Source: Streptosporangium brasiliense (GTDB lineage: Bacteria > Actinomycetota > Actinomycetes > Streptosporangiales > Streptosporangiaceae). From it: DNA of 64,000 nucleotides. How positions within the stretch are numbered: the first letter of the stretch is position 1; every line of letters begins with the position of its first letter. This document shows positions 34,199-42,568 of this stretch, in pieces. Under the pieces are notes generated by a model. It was not told where the DNA came from, ran no database searches, and saw only the letters and a list, made by a program, of their open reading frames with translations. The stretch spans positions 5,332,001 through 5,396,000 of the forward strand of contig NZ_JAUSRB010000002.1 in the NCBI RefSeq assembly GCF_030811595.1, written 5' to 3'. The position numbers and the translations under genes are program-made.

Positions 34199-35113
34199 CT
34201 ACCGGTCGGCTCCTACGCCGTCATGCGCGGTCCGGTCGAGGAACTGCTGGCCGGCCGGTGCCGACAGGCCGGCCGGCAGTGCCGGAGCGGGCTCCGGGGC
34301 GGTCTCCGGGGCGGAGTCGGGAGTGACCTCCGGGGCGGCCCGGTCGGTCTCCGCGGGTGTCGCCCGTTCCAGGAAGCGGAGCAGCTCGACGGGGAAGGGC
34401 AGCACGAGGGTGGAGTTCTTCTCGGCGGCGACTTCGACGACGGTCTGGAGCAGGCGCAGTTGCAGCGCGGCGGGGTGCGCGGCCATCGTCTCGGCGGCCT
34501 GGGCCAGCTTCTCCGAGGCCTGCAGCTCACCCTCGGCGGTGATGATGCGGGAGCGCCGTTCACGTTCCGCTTCGGCCTGCCGTGACATGGACCGCTTCAT
34601 CGAGTCGGGCAGCGCCACGTCCTTGATCTCGACGCGGTCGATGTGCACCCCCCAGCCCACGGCAGGGCTGTCGATCATCAGTTCCAGCCCCTGGTTGAGC
34701 CGCTCCCGGTTGGACAGCAGGTCGTCCAGGTCGCTCTTGCCGATGATCGAACGGAGCGAGGCCATCGCGACCTGACGGATGGCGGCTTCGTAGTCCTGGA
34801 CGTCGACGGTCACACGCACCGGGTCGATGACCCGGAAGTAGATGACGGCATCCACGTGAACCGTCACGTTGTCACGGGTTATGCCGTCCTGGGCAGGCAC
34901 CGGCATGGTGACGATCTGCATGTTGACCTTGTGCAGACGGTCGGCGATCGGCGCGATCAGGACGAGCCCGGGGCCGCGGGTCCCGGAGCTGACCTGCCCG
35001 AACCGGAAGACGACGCCCTTCTCGAACTGCTTGACGATCCGTACGCTCGCCCTGAGCCCCACCGCGCCCAGCGCGAGGATCGCCGCCAGCGTGGAGATGA
35101 CGAAAGTGCTCAT
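34199..35113 (-). CDS. SPFH/band-7 (slipin-type) membrane protein
   Basis: A 304-residue stomatin/slipin-like protein. One N-terminal helix (STFVISTLAAILALGAVGL) precedes the band-7 domain (FEKGVVFRFGQ, RGPGLVLIAPIADRLHKV, ITRDNVTVHVDAVIYFRV, IGKSDLDDLLSNRERL, WGVHIDRVEIKDV). A charged coiled coil (MKRSMSRQAEAERERRSRII) follows, then an Ala/Pro/Glu-rich tail of ~45 residues. Such proteins form membrane scaffolds. GGGAGGA before ATG 35113 fixes the start. The usual NfeD partner is absent. Confidence 0.9.
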   Translation of the reverse strand: MSTFVISTLAAILALGAVGLRASVRIVKQFEKGVVFRFGQVSSGTRGPGLVLIAPIADRLHKVNMQIVTMPVPAQDGITRDNVTVHVDAVIYFRVIDPVRVTVDVQDYEAAIRQVAMASLRSIIGKSDLDDLLSNRERLNQGLELMIDSPAVGWGVHIDRVEIKDVALPDSMKRSMSRQAEAERERRSRIITAEGELQASEKLAQAAETMAAHPAALQLRLLQTVVEVAAEKNSTLVLPFPVELLRFLERATPAETDRAAPEVTPDSAPETAPEPAPALPAGLSAPAGQQFLDRTAHDGVGADR

Positions 35114-35266
35114 TTCATCCTCCCATGTCTGCCGCCGATCCCGCTGATCCAGCTCTCCCGGCGGCCGGAGGCACCGTGGACCGATGAACGGCACACCTCC
35201 CGGAGATGTCCGTCCGCCGGGCGGGGTCCCCTCGTCTCCGCCCACCCGGACTTTTCTATCGTAGCC

Positions 35267-35285
35267 CGATATAAATATCCGATAT
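35267..35285. promoter_or_regulatory. AT-rich inverted repeat in the SPFH/marR gap
   Basis: GATAT-AA-ATATC (35268-35279) is a perfect inverted repeat. CGATAT occurs at 35267 and again at 35280. It is strikingly AT-rich for this genome and lies in the 293-base divergent gap, probably at the SPFH promoter. Confidence 0.45.
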
Positions 35286-35383
35286 GTCCTTTTTGTGGAA
35301 TAGGGATGGGCCGTCGCGGACGGCGGACGTCGCGGGGCGCGTCCCGGAGGGGCGGGCAGGAGTGCCACCGCGCCATCGATATG

Positions 35384-35394
35384 TCGTGTCACGA
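35384..35394 (+). promoter_or_regulatory. probable MarR operator
   Basis: TCGTG-T-CACGA is a perfect 11-base palindrome 12 bases before the marR start codon. Position and symmetry fit autoregulation by the adjacent MarR protein. Confidence 0.5.
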
Positions 35395-35406
35395 TACGCT
35401 TGTGCC

Positions 35407-35904
35407 GTGGTGAATCGAGAGCCCGGGCAGCCGCGGCATGTCGCGGAGGCGGTCGAGGACGAGAGCGCGGCGTTCGAACCCCTGACGAAGCAGGATTTCG
35501 AGGCGCTGGCCCGTTTCCGCTCCGGGATCCGCCGCTATCTGCGTCTCGGCGAGGAGATGGTGCGCAGGAACGGCCTCACCCCGCAGCAGTATCAGCTGAT
35601 GCTGGTCTTGAAGGGGTTCCCCGACCGGGAGTGGGCGACCGTGCGGGAGCTCGCCGACCGGCTCCAGCTGCGCCACCACAGCGTGGTCGAACTGGTCGAT
35701 CGGGCACAGGGGCAGGGACTCGTGGCGCGGGAGGCGCATCCGAGCGACGGCAGGGCGGTCCGGGTGCTGTTGACCGCGGAGGGGGAGCGGGTCCTGGCGC
35801 GCCTGAGCGCGCTGCACCGCGACGAGCTGCGGCGCATGGACGCGGCGCTCGCCCTCCCGGTCTGGAACAGCGCTCCCAGGGAGGGCCACCCGCCCGCCCC
35901 GTGA
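35407..35904 (+). CDS. MarR-family transcriptional regulator
   Basis: A 165-residue MarR protein with the winged helix TVRELADRLQLRHHSVVELVDRAQGQGLVAREAHPSDGRAVRVLLTAEG and flanking dimer helices. GTG 35407 (or 35410) is chosen because translation from 35284 would run through the palindrome. No ribosome-binding site is obvious, so the message may be nearly leaderless. It is divergent from the SPFH gene. The ligand and targets are unknown. Confidence 0.85.
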   Translation: MVNREPGQPRHVAEAVEDESAAFEPLTKQDFEALARFRSGIRRYLRLGEEMVRRNGLTPQQYQLMLVLKGFPDREWATVRELADRLQLRHHSVVELVDRAQGQGLVAREAHPSDGRAVRVLLTAEGERVLARLSALHRDELRRMDAALALPVWNSAPREGHPPAP

Positions 35905-35942
35905 TCCCGGCCGGCGCGCCGGCGTGTGAGGGCCGCGCCCTT

Positions 35943-35958
35943 CCCACGGTGCCGTGGG
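35943..35958 (+). terminator. short hairpin after marR
   Basis: CCCACGG-TG-CCGTGGG is a perfect 7-base stem with a minimal loop, 38 bases after the marR stop. The 217-base convergent gap also contains GTGAGGGCCGCGCCC twice, near 35925 and 36009. No gene was seen in it. Confidence 0.4.
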
Positions 35959-36121
35959 GGTGCCGGCGAGAGCCGGGCCCGCCGCGGCGCCCGAGGAGTC
36001 GTCGGTGCGTGAGGGCCGCGCCCGTCCGTCCGTGACGCTGCGGGCGGGGCGGTCACGGCGCGGTCGGCGCCACCGTGACCACCCGGCCGAGGCCGGCGAC
36101 GTTGACCACCGGCCGGGCCGC

Positions 36122-36430
36122 CTAGCCCGTCCGGACCGGCTTCCAGCGGTAGGCGTCCGTCCAGAAGACGCACTTGAGCTTGCGACTGTGCGGGGCGTGG
36201 TTCATCGAGTAGCCGTAGGCCCCGCGCTGCTCCCTGGAGCAGGTGAGATGCTCGCCGACGCAGTCCCAGTGGTTCCTGTGCTTGTAGTAGTACCGGTTCT
36301 TGGGCGGATGTTTCTCGTTGCAGTACGGCCGCGCGGCGGTGCCCGCGGTGCCCGCGGCGGCGGCTGTGGGGGGAAGCGTGACCAGCAGGAGGCAGGCGGT
36401 GGCGACGGTCGCCGTGAAGACGGTTCTCAT
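36122..36430 (-). CDS. small secreted cysteine-containing protein, unknown function
   Basis: A 102-residue protein with a clear Sec signal peptide (MRTVFTATVATACLLLVTLPPTAAAA) cut around residue 25. The mature part of ~75 residues has four cysteines (C37, C57, C64, C87), enough for two disulfides, and many Tyr/His/Lys/Arg residues (RYYYKHRNHWD). No family was recognised. The basic, disulfide-bonded form resembles small secreted inhibitors or toxins, but this is only an analogy. Confidence 0.7.
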   Translation of the reverse strand: MRTVFTATVATACLLLVTLPPTAAAAGTAGTAARPYCNEKHPPKNRYYYKHRNHWDCVGEHLTCSREQRGAYGYSMNHAPHSRKLKCVFWTDAYRWKPVRTG

Positions 36431-36500
36431 GGTTCCTCGGGCGGGGGGACGGAGGAGAGAGCATGATCGGCTCGTCGCAGGAGTCTAAGCCGTTCCGGCT

Positions 36501-36890
36501 CTGACGGGCGGATGGAGGTGCACCTCACGGTCGAGCGTGCGGCCCGGGTCCCGCCAACGACTGCCGGCCGGTCACCTCCTGGACGGCGGTCGACGGTGAC
36601 GGCCGCCGCAAGCCGCTGTGGTGCACGCTGCGCCACGTCCACGCCGACCGGCTGTCACGGGTCCAGGACGGGGCCGCGGCCGTCGTCAGCGACAGCACGG
36701 AGCCGTGGACGGGTGAGCTGGAGCTCGTGCGGCGGGGCCTGGACGGCGGTCGCCTTCCCGCCCGGTGCTCCGCCGCGTCAACGGATGACCCGTGGATCGC
36801 CAATCCATGTCCAGAGCGTGGACGCGCATCCACGCGGGCCCGGCGGCCCATTAGTCTGGGAGGGCACATCCGACGATGCCGAGAGAGATC
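36501..36890 (+). other. non-coding gap with possible gene remnant before hisE
   Basis: Between the small secreted protein and hisE lie ~460 bases without a credible intact gene. One plus-strand frame (about 36503-36870) reads like real protein, with segments such as SWTAVDGDG, KPLWCTLRHVHADRL and DSTEPWTGELELV. It has no start codon, being opened by a stop near 36501, and it runs into the hisE region. It may be the end of a decayed gene. The hisE promoter must also lie here. Confidence 0.3.
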
Positions 36891-37154
36891 ATGAAGACCT
36901 TCGAAGAGCTGTACGCCGAGCTGTCCGACAAGGCGCGCACCCGTCCCGAGGGCTCGGGGACCGTGGCCGCGCTGGACGCCGGGGTCCATGCCATCGGCAA
37001 GAAGGTCGTGGAGGAGGCCGCCGAGAGCTGGATGGCGGCCGAGCACGAGTCGAACGAGCGGGCCGCCGAGGAGATCTCCCAGCTCCTCTATCACGTGCAG
37101 GTTCTCATGATTGCGAAAGGGATCGGGCTGGACGAGGTCTACAAGCATCTGTGA
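36891..37154 (+). CDS. hisE: phosphoribosyl-ATP pyrophosphatase
   Basis: An 87-residue HisE, second enzyme of histidine biosynthesis, hydrolysing phosphoribosyl-ATP to phosphoribosyl-AMP. MKTFEELYAELSDKA is the standard N-terminus. KKVVEEAAESWMAAEHE and EEISQLLYHVQVLM carry the metal-binding Glu residues of the MazG-like helical fold. ATG 36891 with GAGAGAG upstream is preferred over ATG 36876. It is followed 60 bases later by hisG. Confidence 0.95.
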   Translation: MKTFEELYAELSDKARTRPEGSGTVAALDAGVHAIGKKVVEEAAESWMAAEHESNERAAEEISQLLYHVQVLMIAKGIGLDEVYKHL

Positions 37155-37214
37155 ACCGGTGCGCCCGGCTCCAGCCTCGTAGGAACCAACATCCACGTAA
37201 GGAATCTCCACGCC

Positions 37215-38060
37215 ATGCTGCGTCTCGCCGTCCCCAACAAGGGCGCCCTCACCGAGGCCGCCCAGACGATACTCAAAGAAGCCGGATACCGCGCGCGCAA
37301 GGACACCAAGGAGCTCGTGGTCGTCGACCCCGACAACTCCTGCGAGCTGTTCTTCCTGCGCCCCAAGGACATCGCCGTCTACGTCGGCGAGGGCACCCTG
37401 GATGCCGGGATCACCGGCCGTGACATGCTCCGCGACTCCGGCGCGCAGGTCGAGGAGATCCTGCCGCTCGGCTTCGGCAAGTCGACCTTCCGCTTCGCCG
37501 CCGACCCGGGCGGGTTCTCCTCCGTCGCCGACCTCAAGGGCAAGCGCATCGCCACCGCCTACGCCGGCCTGCTGGAGTCCTACCTCGTCGAGCAGGACAT
37601 CGAGGCCCGGGTGATCAAGCTGGACGGCGCGGTCGAGACCGCGGTCCGGCTGGGCGTGGCCGACGCCGTGGCCGACGTCGTGGAGACCGGCACCACGCTG
37701 CGCAACATGGGCCTGGAGGTGTTCGGCGAGCCGATCGCCCGCTCCGAGGCCGTGCTGATCAGGCAGGTCGACGGCCCGCAGAGCCCGGGACTGCAGCAGC
37801 TCGTCCGCCGCCTGCAGGGTGTGCTGGTGGCGCGCGACTACGTGATGATGGACTACGACATCCGGGTCGAGCGGATCGAGGAGGCCATCGCCCTCACCCC
37901 CGGCATGGAGGGCCCCACGGTCTCCCCCCTGCACCGGGAGGGCTGGGTCGCCGTCCGCGCCATGGTGCCGCGCAAGGGGCACCAGCAGGTGATGGACCAG
38001 CTCTGGGAGATCGGCGCCAAGGCCATCCTGGTCACCGCGATCTTCGCCTGCCGCCTCTGA
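37215..38060 (+). CDS. hisG: ATP phosphoribosyltransferase, long form
   Basis: A 281-residue HisG, committed step of histidine biosynthesis (ATP plus PRPP). The catalytic bilobed domain has VPNKGALTEAA, DAGITGRDML and the PRPP loop GVADAVADVVETGTTLR. A C-terminal ACT-like domain from ~residue 210 marks the histidine-inhibited long form, as in mycobacteria. It forms an operon with hisE, spacing 60 bases with AAGGA upstream. Confidence 0.96.
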   Translation: MLRLAVPNKGALTEAAQTILKEAGYRARKDTKELVVVDPDNSCELFFLRPKDIAVYVGEGTLDAGITGRDMLRDSGAQVEEILPLGFGKSTFRFAADPGGFSSVADLKGKRIATAYAGLLESYLVEQDIEARVIKLDGAVETAVRLGVADAVADVVETGTTLRNMGLEVFGEPIARSEAVLIRQVDGPQSPGLQQLVRRLQGVLVARDYVMMDYDIRVERIEEAIALTPGMEGPTVSPLHREGWVAVRAMVPRKGHQQVMDQLWEIGAKAILVTAIFACRL

Positions 38061-38080
38061 GCGGCGCCCCGTCCCCGATC

Positions 38081-38092
38081 TGACAAATGTCA
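38081..38092 (+). promoter_or_regulatory. DesR/NarL-type operator before the ABC/two-component operon
   Basis: TGACA-AA-TGTCA is a perfect 12-base palindrome 60 bases before the ATPase start. Palindromes of this form are typical NarL/LuxR-family response-regulator sites. The regulator encoded at 40898 in the same operon is the likely ligand, giving autoregulation. Confidence 0.6.
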
Positions 38093-38152
38093 CCGCCGAA
38101 CCCGGATCACAGACACTGACGGCGGCGGCCGAGCGCTTCTAGCGTTGAGCGC

Positions 38153-39037
38153 ATGAACGCCATCGCCTTCACCGACGTGAGCAAGAGATACGGGGACGTG
38201 CTCGCCGTCGACGGCCTCGACCTCACCGTCGAGGCCGGCCGGACCGTCGCCCTGCTCGGCCCCAACGGGGCCGGGAAGTCCACCTCGATCGGCATGCTGC
38301 TCGGCCTGCTCCGCCCGACCCGGGGACGGGTCGAGGTGCTCGGGAGCCCGCCGGAGGAGGCGGCGGCCCGGGGCGAGGTCGGCGCCATGCTGCAGAGCGG
38401 TGAGCTCATCCCCGAGCTCACCGTCCGCGAGCTGGTGGACTTCGTCCGGCGGCTCTACCCCCGGCCGCTCGGCCTCGACGAGATCCTTCGGACGGCCGAC
38501 CTCACCGACCTGGCGCGGCGGCGCGCCGACAGGCTGTCCGGCGGCCAGGCCCAGCGGGTCAGGTTCGCCCTGTCCATCGCCGGAGCCCCCCGGGTGCTGG
38601 TGCTGGACGAGCCCACCGCGGCCATGGACGTGGAGTCGCGGCTGCGGTTCTGGGAGGGCATGCGCGCCTACGCGGCCGGGGGCCGGACCGTGCTGTTCGC
38701 CACGCACTACCTGGAGGAGGCCGACGAGCACTCCGACCGGGTCATCGTGATCGCCCGGGGCCGGGTCGTGGCCGACGGCACCGCCGCGCAGATCAAGGCG
38801 GGGGCCGGCGGGCAGACGGTCCGCTTCACCCTGGGCGGGCAGGCCGCCGCCGGGCTGGACGCGCTGCCCGGGGTCACCGCCGTGGAGCTCGACGCGGGCC
38901 TGGCCACGCTGCGCACCGCCGACCCCGACGCCACCGTGACCGCCCTCTACAGGGGCACCTCGCTGGACATCCGCGACCTGCGGATCACCGGTGCCGACCT
39001 CGAGGACGCCTTCCTCACGCTCACCCAGGAGGTGTGA
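38153..39037 (+). CDS. ABC-2 exporter ATPase linked to a two-component system
   Basis: A 294-residue ABC ATPase: Walker A GPNGAGKSTS, signature LSGGQAQRV, Walker B VLVLDEPTAAMD, H-loop FATHYLEEADEHSD, then a ~75-residue C-terminal domain ending ITGADLEDAFLTLTQEV. It powers the next permease. ABC-2 pairs followed by DesK-like kinase and NarL-type regulator are a common actinobacterial module, often answering membrane or antibiotic stress; the inducer here is unknown. Confidence 0.92.
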   Translation: MNAIAFTDVSKRYGDVLAVDGLDLTVEAGRTVALLGPNGAGKSTSIGMLLGLLRPTRGRVEVLGSPPEEAAARGEVGAMLQSGELIPELTVRELVDFVRRLYPRPLGLDEILRTADLTDLARRRADRLSGGQAQRVRFALSIAGAPRVLVLDEPTAAMDVESRLRFWEGMRAYAAGGRTVLFATHYLEEADEHSDRVIVIARGRVVADGTAAQIKAGAGGQTVRFTLGGQAAAGLDALPGVTAVELDAGLATLRTADPDATVTALYRGTSLDIRDLRITGADLEDAFLTLTQEV

Positions 39038-39759
39038 TGCCCGGCTACATCAAGGTCGAGGCGCTGCGGATGCTGCGCAACAAGCGCTACGTCATCTTCG
39101 TGGTGGCCTTCCCCGTCGCCTTCTACCTGCTGTCCGCCAACCTCTACGGAGCCGGGGGAGTGGGGGCGGGCGCCGCCCTCATGGTCTCGATGAGCGCCTA
39201 CGGCGCGCTGGCCGCCTCGATGATGAGCACCGCCGTACCGTGGGCGCAGGAACGGCGGAGCGGCTGGCTCCGTCAGTTGCAGGTCACCCCGCTCGCCAAC
39301 CGGACGATCATCGTGACCAAGCTGGTCACCGCGCTGCTGCTGGTGCTCCCCTCCATCCTGCTCGTCTGCGCCGCCGCCGTGCTCACCCAGGGCGTCTCGC
39401 TCCCGCCGGGGCGGTGGGCCGCGCTGATCCTGGTGATGTGGGCAGGAGCCGTCCCGTTCGCCGCCCTGGGGCTGACCATCGGATCGCTGCTGCCGCCCGA
39501 CACCGGGCAGCCCGTGGCGGTGATCGGGACGTTCGGGCTGGCGGCCCTGGGCGGGCTCTGGTTCCAGGTGGACGCCCTGCCCTCGACGATGCGGGCCGTC
39601 GCGCACGTGATGCCGTCCTTCAGCTACGCCGACATGGGGCAGAGCGTCATCGCCGGGCACGGGGTGCCGCTGTCCGACGCCCTGACCGTCGGCGCCTGGG
39701 CGGTCGGGCTGGGCGCGGTCGCGCTGGCCGCCTACCGCCGGGCCACCGTGCGGGGATGA
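39037..39759 (+). CDS. ABC-2 type permease linked to a two-component system
   Basis: A 240-residue ABC-2 permease with six helices; WAQERRSGWLRQLQVTPLANRTIIVTKL is the typical coupling-helix region and FSYADMGQSVIAGHG precedes the last helix. AGGAGG directly before ATG 39037 supports this start, which overlaps the ATPase stop by one base. It overlaps the kinase gene by ATGA. Confidence 0.91.
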   Translation: MPGYIKVEALRMLRNKRYVIFVVAFPVAFYLLSANLYGAGGVGAGAALMVSMSAYGALAASMMSTAVPWAQERRSGWLRQLQVTPLANRTIIVTKLVTALLLVLPSILLVCAAAVLTQGVSLPPGRWAALILVMWAGAVPFAALGLTIGSLLPPDTGQPVAVIGTFGLAALGGLWFQVDALPSTMRAVAHVMPSFSYADMGQSVIAGHGVPLSDALTVGAWAVGLGAVALAAYRRATVRG

Positions 39760-40901
39760 GGATCAACCGGGTCTTCACGTTCGGCGGGACGGGGATGGAC
39801 GAGCGCCCGTCCCGCCGGCGGCGGCTGGCGGGGATGTCCGTCGGCCTGGTGTATCTGTGCTTCCCGGTGCTGGACATCGTCAGCGGCGAGCTGACCGGCG
39901 CGGAGGCGTTCTGGGGCGCCCTCGGGCTGGCCGCCTACGTCGCCTGCTTCCTCACCACCGCGCTGTCCCCGCGGGAGTACGGCGCGCTGTCCCCGCTGAC
40001 CTACGGCTTCATGGGCGCCACCACGGTCCTGGCCGTCTGCCTGCCCTTCCTCTTCGGCGGGAGCTGGCTGAGCCTGCCGGTCTACACGACCGTCGTCTAC
40101 AGCATGGCGCTGGGCCCCCTGCCGGCGACGCTCGCCATGCTGGCGATGGGCACCGTCGTCGTGCTGGCCGGCCTGCTGTACGAGCACGACCCGGCCAGCA
40201 CCCTGGTGCTCGTCTTCCAGGTCGTCACCCTCGGCGTCCTGTTCATGAGCGTGCGCGGCACCCGGATACTGGTGGTCCGGCTCCGCCGGGCACAGCAGGA
40301 GGTAGCGCGGCTGGCCGCGGGCGAGGAACGGCTGCGGATCGCCCGGGACCTGCACGACCTGCTCGGCCACAGCCTGTCGCTGATCGTGCTGAAGAGCGAG
40401 CTGGCCGGGCGGCTGGCCGAGAACGGCTCCGAGCGCGCCGTGGCGGAGATCCGCGACATCGAGACGGTGGCCAGGCAGGCGCTGGTCGAGGTGCGCGAGG
40501 CCGTCAGCGGCTACCGGCAGCGGGACCTCTCGACGGAGCTGGACGGGGCGCGCGCCGCGCTGGAGGCGGCGGGGACGCAGGTGACGGTCCGGCTCGCCGG
40601 GACGCCGCCACCCGGAGTCCTGGACGGGCTGCTCGGCTGGGCGGTGCGCGAGGGGACCACCAACGTCATGCGGCACGCGCGGGCGACCCACTGCGAGATC
40701 GCGATCACCCATGACGGGCGGGCCACTACCTTGGAGATCGTGGACAACGGACGCGGGGCGGCGCCGTACGGCCCGGGCAGCGGGCTGAACGGGCTGACCG
40801 AGCGGGTGGAGGCGGTGGGCGGGACGGTGTCGGCCGGGCCGCGGGAGAACGGCTTCGCGCTCAGGATCGCGGTCCCGGCGGCCGGGGAGGCGGGGACATG
40901 A
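39756..40901 (+). CDS. DesK-type sensor histidine kinase
   Basis: A 381-residue kinase. Four to six membrane helices (~residues 28-165) form a sensor with almost no extracytoplasmic domain. They are followed by a HisKA_3 dimerisation helix with the phospho-acceptor H200 (RIARDLHDLLGHSLSL) and a HATPase domain (REGTTNVMRHARATHCEI, IVDNGRGA, GLNGLTERVEAVGG). Membrane-embedded sensors of this type often read lipid fluidity or drugs. ATGA overlaps on both sides couple it to the permease and regulator. ATG 39795 is an alternative start. Confidence 0.92.
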   Translation: MRINRVFTFGGTGMDERPSRRRRLAGMSVGLVYLCFPVLDIVSGELTGAEAFWGALGLAAYVACFLTTALSPREYGALSPLTYGFMGATTVLAVCLPFLFGGSWLSLPVYTTVVYSMALGPLPATLAMLAMGTVVVLAGLLYEHDPASTLVLVFQVVTLGVLFMSVRGTRILVVRLRRAQQEVARLAAGEERLRIARDLHDLLGHSLSLIVLKSELAGRLAENGSERAVAEIRDIETVARQALVEVREAVSGYRQRDLSTELDGARAALEAAGTQVTVRLAGTPPPGVLDGLLGWAVREGTTNVMRHARATHCEIAITHDGRATTLEIVDNGRGAAPYGPGSGLNGLTERVEAVGGTVSAGPRENGFALRIAVPAAGEAGT

Positions 40902-41503
40902 TCCGGGTCCTGCTGGCCGAGGACCAGGCGATGGTCCGCGGGGCGCTCGCCTCGCTGCTGGGCCTGGAGCCCGACATCGAGGTGGTCGGGGAGGCCGCCT
41001 CCGGGCCGGAGGCGCTCACCGTGGCGCTCCGCACCAGGCCGGACGTCGCGCTGCTCGACATCGAGATGCCCGGGGGCGACGGCATCACCGCCGGGGCGCG
41101 GATCCGCGAGGCCCTGCCCGGCTGCCACATCGTGATCCTGACCACCTTCGGCCGGCCGGGCTACCTGCGCCGGGCGATGGAGGCGGGCGCGGCGGCCTTC
41201 CTGGTCAAGGACAGTCCCGCGCGCGAGCTCGCCGCCGCCGTCCGCCGGGTCCGCGCCGGGGAGCGGGTCGTCGACCCCGGACTGGCCGCCATGGCGCTCA
41301 GCGCGGGGCCCAACCCGCTGTCCCCCCGCGAGCGCGACGTCCTGGCCGCCTCGGCCGGCGGCTCCACCATCGGCGACATCGCCGCGCGCCTGCACCTGTC
41401 GGAGGGGACGGTCCGCAACTACCTGTCCTCGGCCATCCAGAAGACCCGTGCCCGCAACCGCATGGAGGCCGTCCAGCACGCCCAGGCCCAGGGCTGGCTC
41501 TGA
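40898..41503 (+). CDS. NarL/DesR-type response regulator
   Basis: A 201-residue response regulator. The receiver has the acidic pocket (AEDQ at 7-10), phospho-acceptor D54 (LLDIEMPGGDG), and the Thr/Lys switch in TTFG and VKDSPA. The C-terminal LuxR HTH reads LSPRERDVLAASAGGSTIGDIAARLHLSEGTVRNYLSS. It presumably binds the palindrome at 38081 to switch on the exporter. Confidence 0.94.
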   Translation: MIRVLLAEDQAMVRGALASLLGLEPDIEVVGEAASGPEALTVALRTRPDVALLDIEMPGGDGITAGARIREALPGCHIVILTTFGRPGYLRRAMEAGAAAFLVKDSPARELAAAVRRVRAGERVVDPGLAAMALSAGPNPLSPRERDVLAASAGGSTIGDIAARLHLSEGTVRNYLSSAIQKTRARNRMEAVQHAQAQGWL

Positions 41504-41567
41504 CCCGGACCGGCTCCGCGGGGCCGTCGGGGCACGGCGGCGCGGGCCGGGACGGCGGCGCCGCGCC

Positions 41568-42416
41568 TCAGGCCGACAGCGCCGCGGCCTCCTCCTCCTC
41601 CTCCTCGATCTGCCGGTTCCACTCCTTCTTGGAGGAGCGCCAGGCCTCGTCGTCGCGGCCGAGCCGCCAGTAGCCGGAGATGGACAGCTGCGACAGCGGG
41701 ATGCCGCGCTCGGTCCGCAGGTGGCGGCGGAGCTCCCGGACGGAGCCGGCCTCCCCGTGGACGAAGGCGTGCAGGGCGCCCGGGGGGAAGTCGAGCCCGC
41801 GTACGGCGGCGATCAGCGGCTCGCCGGCCGGCGAGCCGCCCCGGTGCAGCCAGGTGATCTTCGCGTCGCCGGGGGTGTCCAGCGGCTGCTCCTCCTCGGG
41901 CCCGGCCACCTCCAGGAACACATGGGCCAGGGCGCCGGCGGGCAGGCGCTCCAGGGAGGCGGCGATGGCGGGCAGCGCGCTCTCGTCGCCCGCCATCAGG
42001 TGCCAGCCGGCCTCCGGGTCGGGCGCGTAGGCGCCGCCGGGACCGAAGAAGTGGATCTCGTCGCCGGGCCGCGTCCGGGCCGCCCAGGGGCCGGCGAGAC
42101 CGCTGTCGCCGTGGTAGACGAAGTCGAGCGTCAGCTCGACCGCCTCCGGGTCCCAGGCACGGACGGTGTAGGTCCGGGTGGTCGGCCACTGCTCGCGGGG
42201 CAGGTCGCGCTGGACGGCCGCCAGGTCGAACGGCGCCGGGTAGGTCACCCCGTGCGGGGCGAACAGCAGTTTCACGTAGTGGTCGGTGAACTCGCCCGCG
42301 CCGAACCCCGCGAGCCCGTCGCCGCCCAGGACCACCCGGATCATGTGCGGGGTGAGCCACTCCACCCGCTTCACCTCGCCGCGAGTCGTCTTGCGCGCGG
42401 GCCGGTCATCTGCCAT
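41568..42416 (-). CDS. siderophore-interacting protein (FAD/NAD(P)H ferric reductase)
   Basis: A 282-residue SIP-family ferric-siderophore reductase. The FAD-binding motif is RTYTVRAWDPEAVELTLDFVYHG, and the family segment HFFGPGGAYAPDPEAGWHLMAGDESALPAI follows. HAFVHGEAGSVRELRRHL and SISGYWRLGRDDEAWR mark the C-terminal nucleotide domain. It frees iron from siderophores in the cytoplasm. The final residues contain a run of glutamates. An iron box lies just upstream, indicating derepression under iron starvation. Confidence 0.92.
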   Translation of the reverse strand: MADDRPARKTTRGEVKRVEWLTPHMIRVVLGGDGLAGFGAGEFTDHYVKLLFAPHGVTYPAPFDLAAVQRDLPREQWPTTRTYTVRAWDPEAVELTLDFVYHGDSGLAGPWAARTRPGDEIHFFGPGGAYAPDPEAGWHLMAGDESALPAIAASLERLPAGALAHVFLEVAGPEEEQPLDTPGDAKITWLHRGGSPAGEPLIAAVRGLDFPPGALHAFVHGEAGSVRELRRHLRTERGIPLSQLSISGYWRLGRDDEAWRSSKKEWNRQIEEEEEEAAALSA

Positions 42417-42439
42417 ATGCCACTCCCGATCAACTCACC

Positions 42440-42453
42440 TTAGGTAACCCTAA
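42440..42453 (-). promoter_or_regulatory. partial DtxR/IdeR iron box before the siderophore-interacting gene
   Basis: TTAGGTAACCCTAA (plus strand), read TTAGGGTTACCTAA towards the gene, matches 13 of 14 positions of the right part of the DtxR/IdeR consensus. The outer five bases do not match. It lies 24 bases upstream of the ATG and could also influence the divergent TetR gene. Confidence 0.6.
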
Positions 42454-42568
42454 GTCGTAGCATACGGGCATTCAGGGCGGCATCGCTCCTGGTGGGCCCG
42501 GTGGTCGCTTCCGCCCGCCGGTGCGCTCGCGGGACGGTGCCGCCCGGCCAGGCGCTACCGTGCCTCGG

